NCBI GenBank assembly: GCA_946407725.1
Contig: CAMJPM010000007.1
Coordinates: forward strand, 1 to 64,000
Length of the DNA stretch: 64,000 bases
Source: an uncultured Lachnospiraceae bacterium
GTDB taxonomy: Bacteria > Bacillota > Clostridia > Lachnospirales > Lachnospiraceae
Direction of reading: 5' to 3'
The notes beneath the pieces are model-generated. The model was not told where the DNA came from and ran no database searches. It was given only the letters and a program-made list of their open reading frames with translations. Positions 58,035-64,000 of this stretch are shown one piece after another (positions within the stretch are counted from its first letter, which is position 1; the number at the start of each line of letters is the position of its first letter). The position numbers and the translations under genes were made by a program.

Positions 58035-59048
58035 TCAGGATCTTTCGGATCCCGAATAGTCGCATATATTCAATATTTCCTGGGGAATATAGTATCCGTC
58101 TGATAAAAGATTCCTGATCTTTACGGACTCTGTCGCCGGAAAACAGCCGAAAAACCTTTCTCCCTTAACGGGATTCTGTCCTTCTTTCATCTTTGCAAGT
58201 GAAGTCCGTTTTTCTGCCTTCTCAAGCATTTTTTCATAATATGCCGTAAAAGGCTGTATTTTCAGGCTTTCTCCAACCTTTTCCGCCAGGCTTTCATATA
58301 TGCCGATACCTTCGTAATCCAGATCCCCGGCATAATAAAAAATATTTCCCTTATCCAAAAGGTAAGGCTCTGCAGAAAGTTCAAAATCCCCGAAACTCCT
58401 TACTATCCTCTTTCCGCCTCCATATACCAGGGAAGAAATTCTGACCCCGAAGATCTCTCCTCCGGTCTCCAGAAGGTATTTCCTCAAACCGAAATACGGA
58501 TCAAGGTTTTCAAGGATCAGGATATTCTGGGGAACCTCTGCCGAGTGGGTATAATACGCAAAGGGCTCGGCTGTCTGATATATATTCAGTTTGTCCGCCG
58601 ATACCCCGCAGTGCCTTAATATATCTGCTGCACTGACACCCTCAATCCTCTGTCCTGACAAAAACTTTTCCCTGCCCCATATTTCAAAGCTCCGTTCATT
58701 GACAGATATGGTTACGGCATACTTTTCCCGGTCACAGAGCCACCGGCTTAATGAGAGCACAAGCTCCCTTTCTCTCCTGTACACATCGGTATGGTTTTTG
58801 TAATAATCCGTCTGTATTCCCGGATCCAGCTTAAAATTGATCTCGTTTAAGATCTGTGTATCATCCTCTTCCTCTTCATGCAGCCAGTACCGGTTATAAA
58901 GTGCAGGGCTTTTCCCGTTGGTACCGGATGCCTTCACCGGGCTAATATTTCCGTTTCTTATCAATCCGAATATATATTCTGCTTCTTCGGGATATCCGGT
59001 GAATTTTTTTCCTTTTATCAGTTCCTCCAGAGAGATCTTCTTATTCAT
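58035..59048 (-). CDS. jetD: Wadjet JetD: Toprim-fold nuclease (DUF2220-like)
   Basis: NILILENLDPYFGLRK; IFYYAGDLDYEGIGIYESL (Toprim DxD); start at MNKKISLEEL (59048). Confidence 0.85.
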   Translation of the reverse strand: MNKKISLEELIKGKKFTGYPEEAEYIFGLIRNGNISPVKASGTNGKSPALYNRYWLHEEEEDDTQILNEINFKLDPGIQTDYYKNHTDVYRRERELVLSLSRWLCDREKYAVTISVNERSFEIWGREKFLSGQRIEGVSAADILRHCGVSADKLNIYQTAEPFAYYTHSAEVPQNILILENLDPYFGLRKYLLETGGEIFGVRISSLVYGGGKRIVRSFGDFELSAEPYLLDKGNIFYYAGDLDYEGIGIYESLAEKVGESLKIQPFTAYYEKMLEKAEKRTSLAKMKEGQNPVKGERFFGCFPATESVKIRNLLSDGYYIPQEILNICDYSGSERS

Positions 59049-59076
59049 AATTTGTACATGCCGCAGACAAGTGTGC

Positions 59077-59337
59077 TCATCGGTGACGTGCCTGTGCAGC
59101 ACCGGGTTTCCCGCCCTTTTGTTTTCCGGCTTTGTGCTTTCCGTGGATAAGGAACAGTCCGGCATCATTTCGGCTGATATCCCAGTATTTGCATAAAAGC
59201 TCCACAATCCTTTTATCTTCAACTTCAGCCTCCCACAGGGCTGCTGCCGCTTTTATGATATCGTCCTCTTTTTTCGCGCGGTTCTTCCGTCTGTATTCTT
59301 TAATATTATTTTTGAAAATAATCGCTGAACTGTTCAT
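59077..59337 (-). CDS. Small protein, paralog A of a duplicated ~90-aa family (unknown function)
   Basis: KEDDIIKAAAALWEAEVEDKRIVELLCKYWDISRNDAGLFLIHGKHKAGK identical to paralog B; overlaps the 151-aa ORF; weak RBS. Confidence 0.6.
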   Translation of the reverse strand: MNSSAIIFKNNIKEYRRKNRAKKEDDIIKAAAALWEAEVEDKRIVELLCKYWDISRNDAGLFLIHGKHKAGKQKGGKPGAAQARHR

Positions 59338-59761
59338 TCAGGCCTGCAAGAGACTGCATGATCGCAAGGCTTGCGCTGTCAGATACGATCATGCAGTCAT
59401 CCGGCATGCCTTCCATCTTTGACATGGAATAATATTTTACGCCTGGTACTATCTTCATTCCGGGGCTGTATTCCCTGATCTTCAGCTTATTCTGACCGTC
59501 CTTTATGCTATTCAGGTTGTCGATGACCATCTGAAACATGGGTTCATTGTCCAGGACCTTTTGAATGTTGGCTTTGAAATTTCTTTTTCCGTTATCCCCT
59601 ATCCCAAGGGCCATCATAAGCTGGCCCGCACAAGAACCTGCATTCACCCTGTCACTCTTAAAGACATTCTGATATAAGGTCATTGCCTGGTTGATATTCT
59701 GCATTTCATGTATATGCCTGAGATAATATGACGGAGTCAGCATCTCGGGTGTGATCTTCAT
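59306..59761 (-). CDS. Hypothetical protein (151 aa) upstream of jetD
   Basis: Long ORF with plausible globular composition (SYYLRHIHEMQNINQAMTLYQNVF...GKRNFKANIQKVLDNEPMFQMVIDNLNSIKDG). Confidence 0.65.
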   Translation of the reverse strand: MKITPEMLTPSYYLRHIHEMQNINQAMTLYQNVFKSDRVNAGSCAGQLMMALGIGDNGKRNFKANIQKVLDNEPMFQMVIDNLNSIKDGQNKLKIREYSPGMKIVPGVKYYSMSKMEGMPDDCMIVSDSASLAIMQSLAGLNEQFSDYFQK

Positions 59762-60048
59762 ATCAAGGAAACGCTGCAGGAGAGGGTTTAAGACATCCGC
59801 CCGGTCTGCGGATTATCTGCTGACTCCGCCGCAAGCATGCCGCAGGCTCTGTTTGTCCCTGTTTCATAAGCTCCCAGGCAGATGTCGCAGACCGCAAGCG
59901 ACAGAGAGTCCACCGCAGGCAGAAAGGCTTCCCTGTTTCCTTCATTTATCCGTACTGCTTTGAAAGTATTTTTTTTTAAGACCTATATGATGTCAATGCC
60001 CCGCATTTCTGCTTTCTATAAGCCATCTGATCAGTTAATTCAAAAGCG

Positions 60049-62154
60049 TTAAGCAACCATACGCTTACGCCTGTCGACATTTCTGCGCTTTACTTTTGCG
60101 CCTGCACCCTGAAGGGCATCAAAGTGTTTTTCGCTGGAGCCGCCGGCCTCTGCCACCATACGCTCCATCTCGATACCAGAATCCCCTGATTTTGAACGCT
60201 CACTCATAAGATGGGACAATTCCCACTTGTCAGCCGTCACGGCATCTTCACTGGTAGCCACTCCAAGGGCATCACGCACAGCTCTCCGCATCTCCGGCGC
60301 ATGCATCTTGTATTTTGCCTTAAGGGAATAGTAGCCTTCCCTGCCGCCCAGCATATCCTTGATGCCGCTTTTTACATTGGAACGTTTCTTTGAGGATGTA
60401 GCCAGCATCTTTACACCGGTAGCAATACTACTGATGGCACCAAGCCCCTGGGCTAATGGAGCCATACCTGTCGCTTCTCCCAGCCCCTTGCCGGCATTTA
60501 ACAGATTGATGGCTACGTTAAAGCCTGACTCCATTTCCTGTAACTCGGCATTGCTCTTTGCATATCTTGACATCCGCTTTATAAGTTCATCCTTTGAGGT
60601 CGAAGCGATGGCATCCATAAACTTCTTTCTTTTTCTGAACCTGTCCACTTTGCCGCTCTCTGCACCGGCCAGTCCCAATTCTGATATCAGCCTGATAACT
60701 CCCACCTTTGGCAAAGCCGTTTTTTCGTCAAAAAAACTTTTGGCCTCCCCGAATAAATTAAATACGGTGCTTGCTATCTCGGCTTTTTTGGTAATTGAAT
60801 CTACATCCATCCAGTCATAATGGCTGATTTCCTCTTTACCTTCCACAGCAAGGACCTCATTATTTTCCAGCTCGGCCAGAACCGTTTCGATCTCTTCCCT
60901 TCTGTTAATATTATTCCTGATGGATGCAAGCTTTCCTTTTAATTCTGCTGTCAGAGCCAGATACCTGGTGCGGTAATCCTCCTTGGGAACATCTAAGCCC
61001 TTTCGTCTTTTTTTGTTCTCCTCCTCAGTGATCAGCTGCATCCGGTCCTCAAAGGAGTATTCATCGTATTCATCCTTCATCTGGTCGATGGCGGATGAAA
61101 CCTTGACTATCGCCCCGCCGATTATTTCCTTGGCATTATTTACAACAGTCTTTACTACGCCAAGGGTCTTTGCCGCAAATATCCCGCCAATGACTCCGAC
61201 CTTGCTGTTCTTTATCTTATTTCCGACCCAGGAGGCACCTGTCTTTATTTTATTTCCGATCCAGGAGGCGCCGCTCTTAATGCCGCCCCACATTCCGCTA
61301 AAGAATTTACCCGTTCTGTAACTCAGGGTGTTATGCAGTTTATTATATTCTTTACGCGCGGCTTCATACTTTGCCTCAAGCTCCTTCATTTTTTCTTTGA
61401 CGCGCTCTTCTTCTTCCTTTTGCTTCCTCTTTTCATCCTGATCCAGAAGCCACTTTTCCTTCTTCTGCCTGGCTTTTTCTTCCCTCTGGGGACGGGACTT
61501 CTCCCTTTTCTCGACCACCTTGTCAACGAGAGAGATAAGAGGCGCCACAGGAGTATACATCAATGCTTTCTTTGCATACTGTCCTCCGGTCTTAAATGCA
61601 TTAGGCAGCTTTTTCTTAAAGAAATTCCCGATGCCCTTCTTGGCTTTCTTCAACCCGATTATGGTAGAAAAGAGGAATCTTTTCACTTTGCCGATGGGTT
61701 TCTTCGCTCCGGTTTCCGGTAATTCGTCAAAAACATCACCAGCCTGGTTCTGCTGTTCAACATCCTGCTGCTGGGTGTCTGCCATGTCCCCGCCCGAAAA
61801 CCGGGCTGCGCCTGTGGTCATTCCAAAAACATCTGAAGAATTCTCTGCTTCCCTTTCCTCTCCCGTCACCTGCATACCGGAGACATCGCCCGTACCGCTT
61901 CCTGCGATCTCCTCCTGTATGTCCACGGAGACACCGTCCGATTCCAGCCTGTCGCCGTTTATCTGCATGTCAGGCACTTTTTCATCCGTTTCTCCGGTTT
62001 CCTCCGCTTCCGTCTTAACCTCACCTTCAATCTCATTATCCGGAGATTCGGTGTCTTCCCCGATGATATTATCAAGCTCCAAAGATATGGGATCGTTTTC
62101 TATCTTCTTTACGTCTTCCTTTAGTTCCTTGCTGGCTGGTGCTGCTTCTGACAT
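60049..62154 (-). CDS. 701-aa uncharacterised protein: acidic N-terminus, basic/coiled-coil middle, glycine-rich amphipathic tandem repeat, helical C-terminus
   Basis: RBS tagggggaataattATG; SGASWIGNKIKTGASWVGNKIKNSKVGVIGG; MKELEAKYEAARKEYNKLHN coiled coil. Confidence 0.85.
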   Translation of the reverse strand: MSEAAPASKELKEDVKKIENDPISLELDNIIGEDTESPDNEIEGEVKTEAEETGETDEKVPDMQINGDRLESDGVSVDIQEEIAGSGTGDVSGMQVTGEEREAENSSDVFGMTTGAARFSGGDMADTQQQDVEQQNQAGDVFDELPETGAKKPIGKVKRFLFSTIIGLKKAKKGIGNFFKKKLPNAFKTGGQYAKKALMYTPVAPLISLVDKVVEKREKSRPQREEKARQKKEKWLLDQDEKRKQKEEEERVKEKMKELEAKYEAARKEYNKLHNTLSYRTGKFFSGMWGGIKSGASWIGNKIKTGASWVGNKIKNSKVGVIGGIFAAKTLGVVKTVVNNAKEIIGGAIVKVSSAIDQMKDEYDEYSFEDRMQLITEEENKKRRKGLDVPKEDYRTRYLALTAELKGKLASIRNNINRREEIETVLAELENNEVLAVEGKEEISHYDWMDVDSITKKAEIASTVFNLFGEAKSFFDEKTALPKVGVIRLISELGLAGAESGKVDRFRKRKKFMDAIASTSKDELIKRMSRYAKSNAELQEMESGFNVAINLLNAGKGLGEATGMAPLAQGLGAISSIATGVKMLATSSKKRSNVKSGIKDMLGGREGYYSLKAKYKMHAPEMRRAVRDALGVATSEDAVTADKWELSHLMSERSKSGDSGIEMERMVAEAGGSSEKHFDALQGAGAKVKRRNVDRRKRMVA

Positions 62155-62406
62155 AATTATTCCCCCTATAATTCAACACACTTAAGTTAAGGTTACATTT
62201 ATTATACCAAAAATCCGTATAAAACCCGTTAAAAATTTGTTAAAATTGTCGTATCTGTTCATTTCTGATCCCAAAGAATATCTCTCCTGACGTCCGGTTT
62301 GGCAGAATAAAATCCGTAAGCGCCCTTATGTACGCATTCCTTCTGTATATCATCACCTTCGTTTCCGGAGAATATGCATCGAGTGCCTGTTGTATGGAAT
62401 ACCGGA

Positions 62407-62598
62407 TCATATGCAAAAGATCCTTTTTACATTCGGTCCATAGGCGGAAAGGAATGCCGGGATCAGGATCCCGGAGGGCATCCTCCGGACAAGGAACAGC
62501 CCCGGGATTCCCCGCTTCATTTCCTCTGGCAGATCCTCTCCCAGAACCGGAATAAAGTCGGTTATATTCTCTTCTGAAATACTGATAATCTCCATCAC
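62407..62598 (-). pseudogene. Possible truncated/frameshifted N-terminal acetyltransferase-like fragment
   Basis: MEIISISEENITDFIPVLGEDLPEEMKRGIPG resembles small Lachnospiraceae GNAT-like N-termini but stops after 63 aa; residual coding-like text continues in another frame. Confidence 0.3.
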
Positions 62599-62619
62599 AA
62601 AACGCGCTTCATAAACTCT

Positions 62620-62913
62620 TCAGCTGTTTCCGCTCTTTTGTTTTCCGGCTTTGTGCTTTCCTGCCTTGTGTTTTCCGTGGATAAGGAACAGTCCGGCATC
62701 ATTTCGGCTGATATCCCAGTATTTGCATAAAAGCTCCACAATCCTTTTATCTTCAACTTCAGCCTCCCACAGGGCAGCTGCCGCTTTTATGATATCGTCC
62801 TCTTTTTTCCGCGCGGTTTCTTCCCGTCTGTATTCTTTAATATTATTTTTGAAAAAATTCCCTGCGGATGCGGATATTTTTGATACTGTTTTTAGTATAT
62901 GATCCGTATTCAT
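62620..62913 (-). CDS. Small protein, paralog B of a duplicated ~90-aa family (unknown function)
   Basis: 97 aa, RBS aaaagggg; core identical to paralog A with a longer N-terminus and an extra KHKAGK unit. Confidence 0.7.
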   Translation of the reverse strand: MNTDHILKTVSKISASAGNFFKNNIKEYRREETARKKEDDIIKAAAALWEAEVEDKRIVELLCKYWDISRNDAGLFLIHGKHKAGKHKAGKQKSGNS

Positions 62914-63101
62914 AACGATTCCCCTTTTAAGCTTATGATAACTTAAAATCGCAATACAGAAAAGTACAATGAATATTTATGGCGGCGTGAAAAAGAGCGC
63001 CAGAAAGAGGAAAGGCAGAGTCTCTTAAAATTCGAAGAAGAATTCACCGCAAAAAAAAGCAGATCCTGGAAATATAGTTTGAATTTGAATGTGCCAGGAC
63101 A

Positions 63102-64000
63102 CTAATCGTTACACCATATTTCTATAAATCTATCAAATCTTGGAAGTTTTGGTTCAAGGTATCCCCTTTTATCTGCAGAAAAGAGATGCTTGTCAATGAG
63201 GCGGTCTCTGTATGTATTGTAAGCATCCGGATTAGACATGTAAGCTTTCGTATCTTTTGCTTTTCCAGTCTGTCCCTTATAATAGCTTCTTATAAAATCC
63301 TGTTCTCTATCAGTCAGTTCAGGCCAATCAAGATTATACGACTTAAACAGTGTTCTCTCATAATCAGAAATCAGATCTTCAAGTGTTTCTGATCTCTTTT
63401 TATTAAAATATAATGATCCAAGCACTTGATATGCGTAAGCATAACCAAGAGTCATATCGTATAATCTCTTTGCCTCTATAGAATCCACACCAAGGTATTT
63501 TTCGTAGTTATTTACAATATCAAATTTATCCAACGGCTTCACTTCTCTTGTTTCTCCTCGTCTGATAAATGACAGGCTTTTGGCAATTACCTCTCTTCTT
63601 GGATTTTTCTTATTAATTGTAAAAAATTCTTCTATGTTCTTTGAAAGTCCACTTACTACCAGGTACACACGTCTGCCTCTGTTAAACATAGTTCCCAATA
63701 TGGAAAGGAGTTCTACTGTATTATCCGTTCTCGAGATATCATCTATCATAACGAGGACATTGCGATTTTTCTTGTTCGCCTTGGCAATCATGCTTGCAAG
63801 CATCGCCTCCCTATCGTAAAAATTATTATTTTCAGCATAAGTTTTGGTTACTTCTATGCTTCCCTTTCCGGATATAATTGAAATACCGCCTTCTGCAGTT
63901 GCATTCGTTTTTACGGAGGTTTCTGTCATTTTGCCGTTAATAAAATCTTCCTGACTAAGGTATGAAATAAGTGTTTTTACACAATTGCCCTCCGCCGAAA
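63102..64000 (-). CDS. ORC-like/AAA ATP-binding protein, C-terminal part (runs off the window)
   Basis: NVLVMIDDISRTDNTVELLSILGTMFNRGRRVYLVVSGL; frame stays open to the right edge (SAEGNCVKTLISYLSQEDFINGK precedes the listed Met). Confidence 0.75.
   Translation of the reverse strand, partial: SAEGNCVKTLISYLSQEDFINGKMTETSVKTNATAEGGISIISGKGSIEVTKTYAENNNFYDREAMLASMIAKANKKNRNVLVMIDDISRTDNTVELLSILGTMFNRGRRVYLVVSGLSKNIEEFFTINKKNPRREVIAKSLSFIRRGETREVKPLDKFDIVNNYEKYLGVDSIEAKRLYDMTLGYAYAYQVLGSLYFNKKRSETLEDLISDYERTLFKSYNLDWPELTDREQDFIRSYYKGQTGKAKDTKAYMSNPDAYNTYRDRLIDKHLFSADKRGYLEPKLPRFDRFIEIWCND

Noticed and set aside
59763-59963. 60-70 aa ORFs in the gap between the 151-aa and 701-aa genes
   Set aside because: The region is full of small CTGCGG/TTGCGG palindromes with no RBS; more likely non-coding. 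Kept only as context.
61520-62185. Plus-strand 221-aa Ser/Pro-rich ORF
   Set aside because: Reverse complement of the acidic N-terminus of the 701-aa protein; no RBS.
1-64000. tRNA/rRNA genes, IS transposases, integrases or prophage genes
   Set aside because: None recognised by eye on either strand; absence is not proven without tRNAscan or HMM searches.

Overview
This 64 kb window looks like a Lachnospiraceae-type (Butyrivibrio-like) Firmicute chromosome; the taxon is inferred from protein style only. Its backbone includes a FucO-like dehydrogenase, a S41 protease with FtsEX, a CdaR-like regulator, a complete liv (branched-chain amino acid) ABC operon, a fructokinase, a complete opp (oligopeptide) ABC operon, a zinc alcohol dehydrogenase with a CobW GTPase, and an ECF S component. 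A surface-polysaccharide region with flippase, ligase-like, GT-C, GtrII, GT2, GT4 and Stealth proteins spans roughly 28-51 kb. At about 51.2-59.0 kb there is a complete Wadjet-type SMC anti-plasmid operon, transcribed jetD-jetA-jetB-jetC on the minus strand. Directly upstream lies an uncharacterised module (59.08-62.91 kb): a 151-aa protein, a 701-aa charge-polarised coiled-coil/amphipathic-repeat protein, and two nearly identical ~90-aa paralogs forming direct repeats around them. Non-coding observations: (i) a four-way-junction (cloverleaf-like) structured element at 26278-26422 whose 3' arm is amplified as a 34-bp tandem repeat, with a similar element duplicated at the left window edge; (ii) a roughly 10-bp phased TTTATCGTAT repeat array between two divergent genes that both look leaderless; (iii) a second divergent leaderless-looking pair at 6.35/6.41 kb; (iv) a hairpin lying exactly between the Shine-Dalgarno and start codon of jetB. 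All calls are by eye; no searches or folding programs were run.
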